A stretch of 64,000 nucleotides of DNA from Streptomyces mirabilis (GTDB taxonomy: Bacteria > Actinomycetota > Actinomycetes > Streptomycetales > Streptomycetaceae), in assembly GCF_039503195.1 (NCBI RefSeq), contig NZ_JBCJKP010000001.1, positions 10,602,001-10,666,000 of the forward strand, in the 5' to 3' direction. Shown one piece after another: positions 25,043-33,651 of the stretch; the stretch's first letter is position 1; each line of letters starts with the position of its first letter. A program made the translations under genes and the position numbers. Under the pieces are notes generated by a model. That model saw nothing but the letters and a program-made list of their open reading frames with translations. It was not told the DNA's origin and ran no database searches.

Positions 25043-26317
25043 ATGAGGAGTGGACACCGGCTGGGACATCTGCTCGGACATCGGCTGGGGTGGCGGTTCG
25101 GGTGGCTGTGGGCAGCGTACGGGACCAGCGCGCTCGGCACCTGGCTCGCCTTCGGCGCGTTCCCGCTGATCGCCATCCAGGTGCTGCACGCCGGACCGGC
25201 CGAGGTCGCCGCACTCGCCTCCGTGGGGGCTGCGGTGGGCGCGGCCGTGGCGGTGCCGCTCGGCCCGTGGGTGGAGTTCCGCCGCAAGCGGCCGGTACTG
25301 ATCGCGATGGACCTGGTGCGGTTCGCGGCGCTGCTGACGATCCCCGCCGCGTTCGCGCTCGGCGTGCTCACCTTCCTCCAGCTCCTGCTGGTCTCGGTCG
25401 TCGTCGCGGCGGCCGACATCACCTTCCGCGCCGCCTCCGGCGCGTACCTGAAGACTCTGCTGCCGGCCGAGGACCTGCTCGTCGCCAACGCCCGGTTCGA
25501 GTCCACGGCCTGGACGACCACGATCATCGGACCGCCGCTGGGCGGCGCGGCGATCGCGCTCCTCGGTCCGGTGGCGACGGTGGTGGCCGACGCGGTCAGC
25601 TACCTGCTCTCGGCCCTGGGGATCCGTGCGACGGGCGGGCGCGAGCCGCGGCCCGAGCGCCGGGAGGCCGCGCACCTGCGGGCCCGGGACCTCTTCGACG
25701 GCTGGCGGTACATCCTCGCCGACGCGACGCTGCGCCCGCTGTTCTTCAACACCGCCTTGTTCAACGGCCTGGTGATGGCCGTCCAGCCGCTGCTTGCCGT
25801 CCTGATGCTCGGCCGACTCGGTTTCACACCGTGGCAGTACGGTCTCGCCTTCGCCGCGCCCTCGATCGGCGGGCTGCTCGGCTCGCGGCTGGCCCGACCG
25901 CTCGTCACCCGGTTCGGACAGCACCAGGTCCTGGTCGTGACCGGGGCGTTGCGCGCGCTCTGGCCCGTCGGCCTGGCCTTTCTGGGGCCAGGCACCGGAG
26001 GGCTGCTGCTCGTGATGGGCGTCGAGCTCGGGCTCATCTTCTGCTGCGGGGTCTTCAACCCCGTCTACGCCACCTACCGCCTCGAGCGCACCGCGACTGA
26101 CCGGATCACCCGCACACTGTCCGCCTGGACCGTGACGACCAAGGCCTCGACCGCGCTCCTGACGGCCGTCTGGGGCGTGCTGGGCGGCCTGCTCGGCGCG
26201 CGTACGGCCATTGGCCTGGCCGGCGTGCTCCTGCTGGCGACCCCGTTGCTGCTTCCCCGCCGCGCGGCAGCGCCTCTCGCCGAGCCGGAGCCGGAGCCGG
26301 CGTCGAACCGCGCCTGA
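25043..26317 (+). CDS. MFS transporter
   Basis: Integral membrane transporter of 424 residues with about 12 hydrophobic segments. The MFS loop 2-3 region is EFRRKRPVLIAMDLVRF, and the segment FRAASGAYLKTLLPAEDLLV resembles exporters of the enterobactin/macrolide MefA type. The second half starts near DGWRYILADATLRPLFF. It probably works as a proton-driven exporter. It is divergent from the LysR regulator, which probably controls it. Substrate not predictable; a role in self-protection or xenobiotic efflux is plausible. Confidence 0.92.
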   Translation: MRSGHRLGHLLGHRLGWRFGWLWAAYGTSALGTWLAFGAFPLIAIQVLHAGPAEVAALASVGAAVGAAVAVPLGPWVEFRRKRPVLIAMDLVRFAALLTIPAAFALGVLTFLQLLLVSVVVAAADITFRAASGAYLKTLLPAEDLLVANARFESTAWTTTIIGPPLGGAAIALLGPVATVVADAVSYLLSALGIRATGGREPRPERREAAHLRARDLFDGWRYILADATLRPLFFNTALFNGLVMAVQPLLAVLMLGRLGFTPWQYGLAFAAPSIGGLLGSRLARPLVTRFGQHQVLVVTGALRALWPVGLAFLGPGTGGLLLVMGVELGLIFCCGVFNPVYATYRLERTATDRITRTLSAWTVTTKASTALLTAVWGVLGGLLGARTAIGLAGVLLLATPLLLPRRAAAPLAEPEPEPASNRA

Positions 26318-26480
26318 CGGACCGCCAGCGCCGTCACCGTGAAGCCGTCTGCGGCTCGGCGAGCAGGACCTCGTGCGGTCGCCGCCATACGCCGATCCCG
26401 TTCCACTCCCGCAGCCGACGCCGCTCACGCTGAGGCAACAGGGGTTCCAGGAGCTTTCAGGGTCGATCCGTCTTGATGTG

Positions 26481-27098
26481 TCAGCTCTTGCAAGAGCCTG
26501 TGATCGCATCCCCGGGATCGTGCTGTGCTTGCCAACCGTGGATCAGTAGGTCGAACACCGTCTCCACGGTCGCGCGTGCATCGTGTCGGCCCTTGGCCAA
26601 GGTCGGGACTTCCAGGACGAACCGTGCGAGTGCTGAGCATGCGAGATCATCCGCTGCGCGGCCGAGCTCCTCCGCGATGACGGCGCTGAGGGTGCCCGCG
26701 TGCCGCATCCACATACGCTCCGCGTACTCGCGGAGCGCGGGTGTCCGGTCCACCAGCGCGGTGAGTTGATGCAGACGTGGATCCGACGCGATCGGCACCC
26801 AGGACGTCAGCGCGTGGGCGCGGAGCGCCTCGACCACGCTCTGGTCCTTGGGCCGTTCACGGACGGCGGCGGTCAGCTCTGCCTCGACTTCCTCCTCGCG
26901 GTCGAAGACCAGTGCCTCCTTGCTCGGGAAGTGCGCGAAGAGGGTCGTCGTCGATACGTCGGCTCGTTCGGCGATGTCGCGGACGCTCGCTTGTTCGAAG
27001 CCGTGTTCCAGGAACAGGTCCAGCGCAGCGTCGGCGATGGCCTGCCTCGTCGCCGCCTTCTTGCGCTCGCGACGGCCAACGGTCGGAGAGTCGGGCAT
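26481..27098 (-). CDS. TetR-family regulator
   Basis: Repressor of 205 residues. The N-terminal RERKKAATRQAIADAALDLF leads into the helix-turn-helix VRDIAERADVSTTTLFAHFP, then SKEALVFDREEEVEAEL. The C-terminal domain (AERMWMRHAGTLSAVIAEEL) is of the common actinomycete TetR type. The frame extends upstream, but ATG 27098 begins the conserved part. It is divergent from a TetX-like flavoprotein 174 bp away, which it probably controls. Confidence 0.92.
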   Translation of the reverse strand: MPDSPTVGRRERKKAATRQAIADAALDLFLEHGFEQASVRDIAERADVSTTTLFAHFPSKEALVFDREEEVEAELTAAVRERPKDQSVVEALRAHALTSWVPIASDPRLHQLTALVDRTPALREYAERMWMRHAGTLSAVIAEELGRAADDLACSALARFVLEVPTLAKGRHDARATVETVFDLLIHGWQAQHDPGDAITGSCKS

Positions 27099-27126
27099 GG
27101 CGTCACTGTACCGCATAACTGGAATG

Positions 27127-27170
27127 AAGCAGAAACTGTAACGGTTGCACTTATGGACTCGTTTCTGCTT
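27127..27170. promoter_or_regulatory. Spaced inverted repeat between TetR and flavoprotein genes
   Basis: AAGCAGAAAC (27127-27136) and its exact complement GTTTCTGCTT (27161-27170), 24 bp apart. The region is visibly less GC-rich than the flanks. Candidate operator for the TetR protein at 26481. Confidence 0.5.
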
Positions 27171-27272
27171 TCGTGGTCTCCGTAGGGGTTGCCGCATCCC
27201 GGTGGGGTCGAGGCACCGGTCATCGCCGCGCCGCGGCGCCACCCGGAACCCCACCGACGAAAGGAATCCACC

Positions 27273-28421
27273 GTGGACTCTCCGACGCCCGTGAACGCGC
27301 GGATCAGCATCATCGGTGCCGGCCCGGGAGGCTTGACGTGCGCGCGCATCCTGCAGCAGCACGGCATCCCGGTGACGGTGTACGACCGCGATCCAGAGGT
27401 GAACTCCCGCAACCAGGGAGGCTCACTCGACCTGCACGAGGAAGACGGCCAGCTGGCGCTCCGTGAAGCGGGCCTGCTGGAGGAGTTCTTCGCGCTCGCC
27501 AGGCTCGAGAGCCAGGAAATGCGCCGCATGGACCCCGCGGGGCGCATCCTCGCCCACCATCTGCCGGACGCGGGCGAAACGGTCAGCCCCGAGATCGACC
27601 GCGGACAGCTTCGCGATCTCCTGCTGGGCTCGCTCGCTGCCGGGACGGTTCAGTGGGGACGCACGCTCGCATCAGTGAGCGGACCGGCCGACGGGCCGCG
27701 AACGCTGACATTCGCCGACGGGACGGCCGTTGAAGCGGATCTCGTGATCGGTGCGGACGGCGCCTTCTCGCGCGTCCGCACGGCCGTGTCGCCCGCGACA
27801 CCGCGCTACACCGGGGTCAGCTTCCTCGAGGCATGGTTCGACGACATGGAGACCACGCACCCCGAGCTTTCCGAACTGGTCGGGAAGGGCAGTGCCCACG
27901 TCGCCGACGGCGAGCGCGGCCTCTTCGCACAGCGCAACAGCGGCAGCCACATGCGCGTCTACATCATGCGGCGCGTCCCTGCGGACTGGATCACGACGAA
28001 CGGGCTTCACCCCGAGGACTGCGAGGGCATCCGCGCGCACCTGTTGAGCGAGTACGCGGCCTGGTCACCCCAGACACTCCGGATGATCACCGACAACGAC
28101 GGCCCCTACGTCGACCGTCCGCTCTTCGCCCTGCCGGTGCCGCACACATGGGAGCACTCGCCCAGCGTGACACTCCTGGGAGACGCCGCACACCTCATGC
28201 CACCCCTCGGCGTCGGCGTCAACCTCGCCATGCTCGACGCCAGCGAACTCGCGCTCGCACTCGTCCACTCCGCCACCATCGACGACGCTGTACACAGCTA
28301 CGAGAAGTCGATGCTCCCGCGCTCGACCGACATAGCCGAGATGCTCGAAGGCGGCGCTGAGCACCTTCTGTCCGTGCCCGACCCCGACGAGATCGCGCGG
28401 TTCGGTCCGTCCCGGCCCTGA
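27273..28421 (+). CDS. TetX-like FAD-dependent monooxygenase
   Basis: Flavoprotein of 382 residues, close in size to TetX (388). FAD motif IIGAGPGGLTCARILQQHGI, the NQGGSLDLHEEDGQLALREA segment typical of TetX relatives, IDRGQLRDLLL, the DG motif LVIGADGAFSRVRTAV, and LLGDAAHLMPPLGVGVNLAM. The start GTG 27273 follows AAAGGAA. TetX enzymes hydroxylate and inactivate tetracyclines, but many similar proteins act on other aromatics. With a divergent TetR repressor, an inducible detoxification or tailoring role is likely; resistance is not proven by sequence. Confidence 0.88.
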   Translation: MDSPTPVNARISIIGAGPGGLTCARILQQHGIPVTVYDRDPEVNSRNQGGSLDLHEEDGQLALREAGLLEEFFALARLESQEMRRMDPAGRILAHHLPDAGETVSPEIDRGQLRDLLLGSLAAGTVQWGRTLASVSGPADGPRTLTFADGTAVEADLVIGADGAFSRVRTAVSPATPRYTGVSFLEAWFDDMETTHPELSELVGKGSAHVADGERGLFAQRNSGSHMRVYIMRRVPADWITTNGLHPEDCEGIRAHLLSEYAAWSPQTLRMITDNDGPYVDRPLFALPVPHTWEHSPSVTLLGDAAHLMPPLGVGVNLAMLDASELALALVHSATIDDAVHSYEKSMLPRSTDIAEMLEGGAEHLLSVPDPDEIARFGPSRP

Positions 28422-28690
28422 CCTCGCGGGCGCGGCTCCAGCAACCAGCCGAACGCCCCATCACGCCTGGAGGACCACGGGGCGGAGTGCCGGGCAGGGC
28501 GGGGCGCATGAGGTGGGGACGGGCCACTGGAGTGGTCCGTGGCGACAACGGCACCAGTGCGCGGCGCGGGTCCGGGGGACCGGCCCAGGATCCGCGTTTA
28601 ATCGCGCCGGAGAACCGAGACGCCAGGAGCGGAGAGCGCTGACGTGGCGTGAATCTCCGGGCCACGCCCCAGCGCTTGAGGGAGATTGCA

Positions 28691-29917
28691 ATGAGCGGCA
28701 CAACGACCTTGCCGACACGGTCCGGTCCCTACCTGGACAAGGGGCTGCTGCCCGCCGACTTCTACGCCTACGAGGACCTGCTGTCGGACGTGGAGCGGGA
28801 GAAGCTCGAGTCCGTCCGCGAGTTCCTCCGCAAGCACGTCGCACCGATCGTCGACGACCACTGGGCCCGCGCCGAGTTCCCCTTCCAGCTGATCGGGGGC
28901 TTCGGGGGGCTCGGTCTGATGGACTGGGCCGACCCGGACTCGCCGGAGTCCAAGCCGAGCAACCTCCTCGCGGGCTTCATCGCGCTGGAGTTGGCGCATG
29001 TCGACGCGTCCGTGGCCACGTTCGCGGGCGTGCACACGGGTCTGGCCATGGGCACCATCCTCACCTGCGGCTCCGACGAGCAGAAGCGTCGGTGGCTGCC
29101 GGCGATGAGCCGCTTCGAGAAGATCGGCGCCTTCGGGCTGACCGAGCCGCACGGCGGATCCGACGTGGCCGGCGGCCTGCAGACGACCGCGCGCCGTGAC
29201 GGCGACGCATGGATCCTCGACGGCGCGAAGCGGTGGATCGGAAACGCGACGTTCGCCGACCTGGTGGTCGTCTGGGCCCGCGATGTCGAGACCCGTCATG
29301 TGCTGGGCTTCGTCGTGGAGAAGGACACCCCCGGATTCACGGCGACGAAGATCGAGAACAAGATGGCGCTGCGGATCGTGCAGAACGCCGACATCGTGCT
29401 CGACGGCTGCCGTGTTCCGGAGGCCAACCGGCTGCAGAACGCGAACTCGTTCAAGGACACCGCCAAGATCCTGCGCCAGACGCGCAGCGGGGTTGCCTGG
29501 CAGGCGGTGGGAGTGATGTTCGCCGCCTATGAGATCGCCCTGCAGTACGCGAAGGAGCGCGAGCAGTTCGGGCGCCCGATCGGGGGCTTCCAGCTCGTGC
29601 AGGACCTGCTCGTGAAGATGCTCGGCAACGCCACGGCCTCGTGCGGGATGATGACGCGCCTGGCCCAGTTGCAGGACGCCGGGGTATTCCGGGATGAACA
29701 GTCCGCCCTGGCCAAGGCCTACTGCACCGTGCGGATGCGTGAGACCGTGGGGTGGGCGCGGGAACTGCTGGCAGGCAACGGCATCCTCCTCGACTACAAA
29801 GTAGGCCGCTTCGTCGCCGACGCAGAAGCCATCTACTCCTACGAGGGCACGCGGGAGATCCAGACCCTCATCGTCGGACGCGCCGTCACCGACGGCCTGA
29901 GCGCCTTCGTGAGGTGA
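28691..29917 (+). CDS. Acyl-CoA dehydrogenase (glutaryl-CoA dehydrogenase-like)
   Basis: FAD-dependent acyl-CoA dehydrogenase of 408 residues. GAFGLTEPHGGSDVAGGL and WILDGAKRWIGNATFADLVV form the FAD/substrate region (130-200), ERE QFGRPIGGFQLVQDLL the subunit region, and IYSYEGTREIQTLIVGRAV carries the catalytic Glu. The motifs are nearest the glutaryl-CoA dehydrogenase branch. ATG 28691 was chosen over an upstream in-frame start because GGGAGATTG precedes it and the earlier residues are unlike the family. It heads an operon with a CoA transferase six bases downstream, so it probably oxidises a CoA-activated acid made by that transferase. Confidence 0.92.
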   Translation: MSGTTTLPTRSGPYLDKGLLPADFYAYEDLLSDVEREKLESVREFLRKHVAPIVDDHWARAEFPFQLIGGFGGLGLMDWADPDSPESKPSNLLAGFIALELAHVDASVATFAGVHTGLAMGTILTCGSDEQKRRWLPAMSRFEKIGAFGLTEPHGGSDVAGGLQTTARRDGDAWILDGAKRWIGNATFADLVVVWARDVETRHVLGFVVEKDTPGFTATKIENKMALRIVQNADIVLDGCRVPEANRLQNANSFKDTAKILRQTRSGVAWQAVGVMFAAYEIALQYAKEREQFGRPIGGFQLVQDLLVKMLGNATASCGMMTRLAQLQDAGVFRDEQSALAKAYCTVRMRETVGWARELLAGNGILLDYKVGRFVADAEAIYSYEGTREIQTLIVGRAVTDGLSAFVR

Positions 29918-29922
29918 CGACG

Positions 29923-31155
29923 ATGATCGCCGAATCCGTCTTCACCGGCCTGAAGGTACTCGACGCGTCGACCTTCATCGCGGGACCGGCCGCGGCCACT
30001 GTGCTCTCCGACTTCGGGGCGGACGTCATCAAGATCGAGCCACCGGGAAAGGGCGACCCCCAGCGGGGGCTGAGCTCCGTGCCGCCCAGCCCCCGGGCAC
30101 AGGCCAACTACAGCTGGCACCTCGCCAACCGCAACAAGCGCGGCATGGTCATCGACCTGAAGACACCGGCGGCCACCAAGGTCCTCAAACGCCTCGTCGA
30201 GTGGGCTGACGTGGTGATCACCAACTTCCCGCACGGCACCCGCGAAAAGCTGCACCTCGACTACGACGAGGTCGCGGGCTGGAACCCGCGGGTCGTCTAC
30301 GCCGACATCACGGGCTTCGGGGACACCGGTCCCGACGCCGGGCAGCCGGGCTTCGACCTGACCGCCTACTGGGCGCGCAGCGGGCTGCTGGCCTCCACCC
30401 GGGACGCGGGGGCCCCGCCGACGGTCCCGGTCTGGGGCAGCGGCGACTACATGTCGGCGATCGGGATCTACGCGGCGATCGTGACCGCCCTCTACCGCCG
30501 CGAGCGGACGGGACAAGGGGCCAGCGTCGGGACGTCACTGCTCGCCGAGGGCGTCTGGGCCACGGGAACGCTCGTGGCCGGCGCGCTCGCCGACGGCACG
30601 CCGTTCGAGTTGCACGACCGGAAGGCACCCGCGAACCCACTGATCAATCCCTACCGGACCGCCGACGGCGAATGGTTCATGCTCGTCACCTCAACCCCGC
30701 ACTGGCCGGGACTGACCCGGGCCATCGGGCACCCCGAACTGCTCGAGGATCCCCGTTTCGCGGACATCGAGGGCTTCGTCAAGAACTCCACCGCGCTGAC
30801 CGAGCTGCTCGACGCCGAGTTCCGTTCGCGGCCCTTCGCCCACTGGAAGGACGCCCTGGCCCGGGAACGCGTCACCTACAGCCTCATTCAGACACCCGAG
30901 GAGACCGCGCGGGATCCGCAACTGCGCGCGAACGACATCGTCGTACCGCTGGAAGGAGTCAGCGGGCTGGAGTACACCATCAACAGCCCGGTCAACCTGC
31001 GAGGCGTCGCGAAGGTCCCGGCGAAGCGGGCACCGGACCTGGGCGAGCACAACGACGAGGTCCTCTCCGAGCTGGGATTCGGCCCCGCAGAGATCGCAGA
31101 GCTGCGCGCCGAGGGAGCGATTCCCGGCCCGGCGGAAGCGGAGAGGGCGCGATGA
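29923..31155 (+). CDS. CaiB/BaiF family III CoA transferase
   Basis: Enzyme of 410 residues that moves CoA between carboxylic acids. N-terminal LKVLDASTFIAGPAAATVLS and FGADVIKIEPPGKGDPQR, then NRNKRGMVIDLKTPAATKV, ADVVITNFPHGTREKL and DITGFGDTGPDAGQPGFDL are strong family signatures; the Asp in LVEWADVV-type context and the C-terminal GEHNDEVLSELGF are also typical. It follows the acyl-CoA dehydrogenase by five bases and overlaps the enoyl-CoA hydratase relic by four. It likely activates the substrate of the pathway. Substrate unknown. Confidence 0.93.
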   Translation: MIAESVFTGLKVLDASTFIAGPAAATVLSDFGADVIKIEPPGKGDPQRGLSSVPPSPRAQANYSWHLANRNKRGMVIDLKTPAATKVLKRLVEWADVVITNFPHGTREKLHLDYDEVAGWNPRVVYADITGFGDTGPDAGQPGFDLTAYWARSGLLASTRDAGAPPTVPVWGSGDYMSAIGIYAAIVTALYRRERTGQGASVGTSLLAEGVWATGTLVAGALADGTPFELHDRKAPANPLINPYRTADGEWFMLVTSTPHWPGLTRAIGHPELLEDPRFADIEGFVKNSTALTELLDAEFRSRPFAHWKDALARERVTYSLIQTPEETARDPQLRANDIVVPLEGVSGLEYTINSPVNLRGVAKVPAKRAPDLGEHNDEVLSELGFGPAEIAELRAEGAIPGPAEAERAR

Positions 31156-31637
31156 GCGTGGCGCCCGACGCGTCGGGCGTAGTGCTCCACGAGCGCCGCG
31201 GCAACCTGCTGGCCATTTCCATCGCCATCACCAACAACCGCCTGGCGCAGAAGAACGCCGTCGGCCCCGAGGGCGCGGTACCGCTCGCGGCGGTCGTGGG
31301 CCGAGGTCCTACGCGGTCCTGTGACGGCAGAGGGCGAACTGGCCGGGCTGCCGTACCTACTTCAGCTCCACGTCGCCGCGGGTACTGCCCACGGACGAGC
31401 CGCTGAACGCCGCCGAAGGCAGCCGCCAAGGAGGTCCCGCGCGAAACGCAGGGCCCGAAGGAGAGCGACCTGTTCAGACACCAGGACGAGCTCACGAGCG
31501 GGCCGGTCGCCGGCCAGGACACGCGGGTAGGCGTACGGGCGTTCGCCGAGAAATGTGCCAGCACGCCGCGGCCGCTGATGCCAGCCACCTCTGCCGCTTT
31601 TCCACCGCAGCCCGTGTCCGATCTTCAGGAGCAGTGA
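31152..31637 (+). pseudogene. Enoyl-CoA hydratase, decayed
   Basis: The start is intact (MSVAPDASGVVLHERRGNLL, NNRLAQKNAVGPEGAVPLAA), recognisable as the crotonase N-terminus and coupled to the CoA transferase by ATGA. The frame then breaks and stops at 31406. The family's C-terminal tail reappears further on (AKEVPRETQGPKESDLFRHQ, RVGVRAFAEKC) and stops at 31637. The central half, with the oxyanion-hole loops, is missing or scrambled. Together with the tnpB element directly downstream this removes the hydration step from the operon. Confidence 0.75.
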
Positions 31638-31655
31638 ACCAGTCTTGACTTCCTC

Positions 31656-31693
31656 CCCCTCGTAAACGAGGGGATTCCTACGGCTCACGCCGT
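31656..31693 (-). ncRNA. Possible omega-RNA 3' end / right-end structure of tnpB element
   Basis: Two adjacent hairpins overlap the tnpB stop at 31678-31680. In characterised IS200/IS605 elements the guide (omega) RNA is encoded across the tnpB 3' end and right end, so remnants may still be transcribed. Inference from family biology only. Confidence 0.3.
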
Positions 31694-32548
31694 GGGATTC
31701 TCTGCTTCGTCGCCGACTGCCCGTCCGCAGTACTCCGTTGAGGTCTTACACCACCTCCACAGACAGACACCGCCGGCCCGGCGGCCAGAAGGTTCTTCGC
31801 CGCGTTCACGTCCCGGTCGTGGACCGTTCCGCAGCCGCACGTCCAGGTGCGGACATGCAGCGGCACCCTGTCCTGCAAGGCACCGCAGTGGGAGCACAAC
31901 TTGGAGGAGGGGAAGAAGCGGTCCACGACCACCACGTCCCGCCCGTACCAGGCGGCCTTGTACTCCAGAAGCCTCCGGAACTCTGCCCACGCGGCATCAC
32001 TGATGGCGCCGGCGAGTTTCCGGTTCCTGACCATATTGCGCACGGTCAGGTCCTCGATCACGAGCGTTTGGTTCTCGCGCACGAGTCGAGTGGTCAGCTT
32101 GTGCAGGCCGTCCCTGCACCGGTCCGTGATCCGGGCGTGGATCCTGGCGACGTTGCGGCGTTCCTTCTCCCGGTTCGCGGAGCCCTTCTCCTTGCGGGCA
32201 CAGTGGCGCTGTGCCGTGGCGAGGCGGGCGCGGTCGCGGCGTTCGTGCCGGGGGGTGGCGATCTTCTCACCGGTCGACAGGGCCAGCAGGTGGTTCAGGC
32301 CGACGTCGATCCCCACCGCCGCATCCGTGGCCGCGAGCGGTTTCACCGTCGGGTCGTCGCACAGCTTCGACACGAAGCAGCGGCCGGCCGCGTCCCGGGA
32401 CACGGTCACGGTCGTCGGCACACGGCCCTCCGGCAGGGGGCGGGACCAGACGATGTCCAGCGGTCCGGCCATCTTCGCGAGCTTCAACCGGCCGTCACGA
32501 AACGTGAACGCCGAGCTGGTGCACTCCAACTTGCCACTGTCTGCGGGT
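31678..32548 (-). pseudogene. TnpB RNA-guided nuclease, N-terminus missing
   Basis: About 290 residues of TnpB (OrfB). The RuvC acidic residues are all visible: Asp in GIDVGLNHLLAL, Glu in TLVIEDLTVRNM, Asp in HDRDVNAAKNLLA. The zinc-finger cysteines are in KLCSHCGALQ and WTCGCG. The family's first hundred or so residues (the RNA-binding YRCYPT region) are absent: homology begins at SSAFTFRDGRLKLAKM near 32520, and upstream sequence in this frame is the antisense of another gene. The catalytic half is intact, but the protein as a whole should be inactive. Confidence 0.8.
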
Positions 32549-32661
32549 AGTTGGTGGTGAACGGCGATCCGCCCCGGCGGCGGATCGTCTTTCCCTGCCC
32601 TGCTCCGCTGGAGTCCGATTGCTCTCCGCCCTGAAGGACGGAGTATCCACAGAGGGAACGG

Positions 32662-33651
32662 ATGAATGCACACAAGCCCGTCCACCGCGGAGCGATCGTC
32701 GGTACCGGCACGATCGGTGCGAGTTGGGCGACGCACTATCTCGTCCGGGGCTTCGCCGTGACGGCGACGGACCCCGGCCCGACCGCGGAGGCGGCCCTGC
32801 GGTCGTATGGGGAGGCGGCATGGGACACGGCTGCTTCGATCGGGCTCGCGCCCGAGGCGTCGCCCGATCGCCTGAGCTTCACCACGGACATGCGTCACGC
32901 CGTCGCGGACGCCGACTTCGTACAGGAGAACGCGCCGGAGCGTCCGGAACTCAAGGTCAAGCTGTTCGCCGACATCGACGACGCCACGCCGCGGGACGCG
33001 ATCATCGCGTCGAGTTCCTCGGGCATCACGATGAGCGTCATCCAGGCCGAATGCCGGCGTCCGGAGCGGACCGTCATCGGTCATCCCTTCAATCCGCCGC
33101 ACGTCGTCCCGCTGGTCGAGGTCGTGGGCGGGACGAAGACCGCCCCGGAGACGATCCGGGACGTCATGTCGTTCTACGCCGCGATCGGCAAGAGACCGAT
33201 TCACCTCAAGAAGGAGCTTCCCGGGCACGTCGCCAACCGTATCCAGGCCGCGCTGTACCGAGAGGTCGTGTACCTGGTCCAAGAGGGAGTGCTCGACGTG
33301 GCGGACTCCGACGACGCGGTGGTCTGGGGGCCGGGGCTCAGATGGGGCGTCATGGGTCCCCATCTGCTGTGGCACCTCGGCGGAGGAGAGGGTGGCATTC
33401 AGCACTTCATGGACACTCTTATGCCGCGGATGGTGGCGTCCTGGCAGGACCTGGGCACCCCCGAGTTCACGCCCGAGCTCAAGGAGAAGATCGTGGGCGG
33501 CGTCCTGGAGGAGGCGCACGGCGACTCGGTCGATGAGCTGGCCGCCCGACGCGACGCGATGCTGTCCGCCCTGCTGTCCGTGCGGGCCGAGCACGACCCG
33601 CTCGGCCCGCGGAGCGCCGCAACCGGTCGCCCGGAGAAGGGGGAATCGTGA
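32662..33651 (+). CDS. 3-hydroxyacyl-CoA dehydrogenase family (NAD-binding)
   Basis: Oxidoreductase of 329 residues. Rossmann motif AIVGTGTIGASWATHYLVRG at the N-terminus, QENAPERPELKVKLFADID, the HPFNPPHVVPLVEVVGG segment with the catalytic histidine, and the C-terminal dimer helices. It resembles the carnitine 3-dehydrogenase/L-gulonate dehydrogenase branch more than fatty-acid FadB. The start ATG 32662 follows AGAGGGAACGG and lies only 19 bp beyond the tnpB element's hairpin, so the insertion has replaced most of its upstream region. GTGA overlap couples it to the YWTD protein. Confidence 0.9.
   Translation: MNAHKPVHRGAIVGTGTIGASWATHYLVRGFAVTATDPGPTAEAALRSYGEAAWDTAASIGLAPEASPDRLSFTTDMRHAVADADFVQENAPERPELKVKLFADIDDATPRDAIIASSSSGITMSVIQAECRRPERTVIGHPFNPPHVVPLVEVVGGTKTAPETIRDVMSFYAAIGKRPIHLKKELPGHVANRIQAALYREVVYLVQEGVLDVADSDDAVVWGPGLRWGVMGPHLLWHLGGGEGGIQHFMDTLMPRMVASWQDLGTPEFTPELKEKIVGGVLEEAHGDSVDELAARRDAMLSALLSVRAEHDPLGPRSAATGRPEKGES

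Larger units (their letters stand above)
31646..32655 (-). mobile_element. IS200/IS605-type tnpB element remnant
   Basis: A tnpB-only element with structured ends. On the 3' side are hairpins at 31656-31673 (CCCCTCG/CGAGGGG) and 31680-31693 (ACGGC/GCCGT). On the 5' side is a hairpin at 32624-32643 (CTCCG/CGGAG, bulged). No tnpA is present and there are no target-site repeats, as expected for this family. It sits between the enoyl-CoA hydratase relic and the 3-hydroxyacyl-CoA dehydrogenase. The boundaries are estimated from the hairpins. Confidence 0.7.

Noticed and set aside
24926..26509. 527-codon minus-strand frame opposite the MFS gene
   Set aside because: Glu/Arg/Gln-rich shadow; the sense frame shows membrane segments and MFS motifs.
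27273..28421. Calling the flavoprotein a tetracycline resistance gene
   Set aside because: TetX-like motifs are shared by many hydroxylases; specificity cannot be read.
32549..33594. Extension of the tnpB frame over the 3-hydroxyacyl-CoA dehydrogenase gene
   Set aside because: Beyond about 32550 the frame is only the antisense of the dehydrogenase; TnpB homology ends there, so the long frame is a chance fusion.
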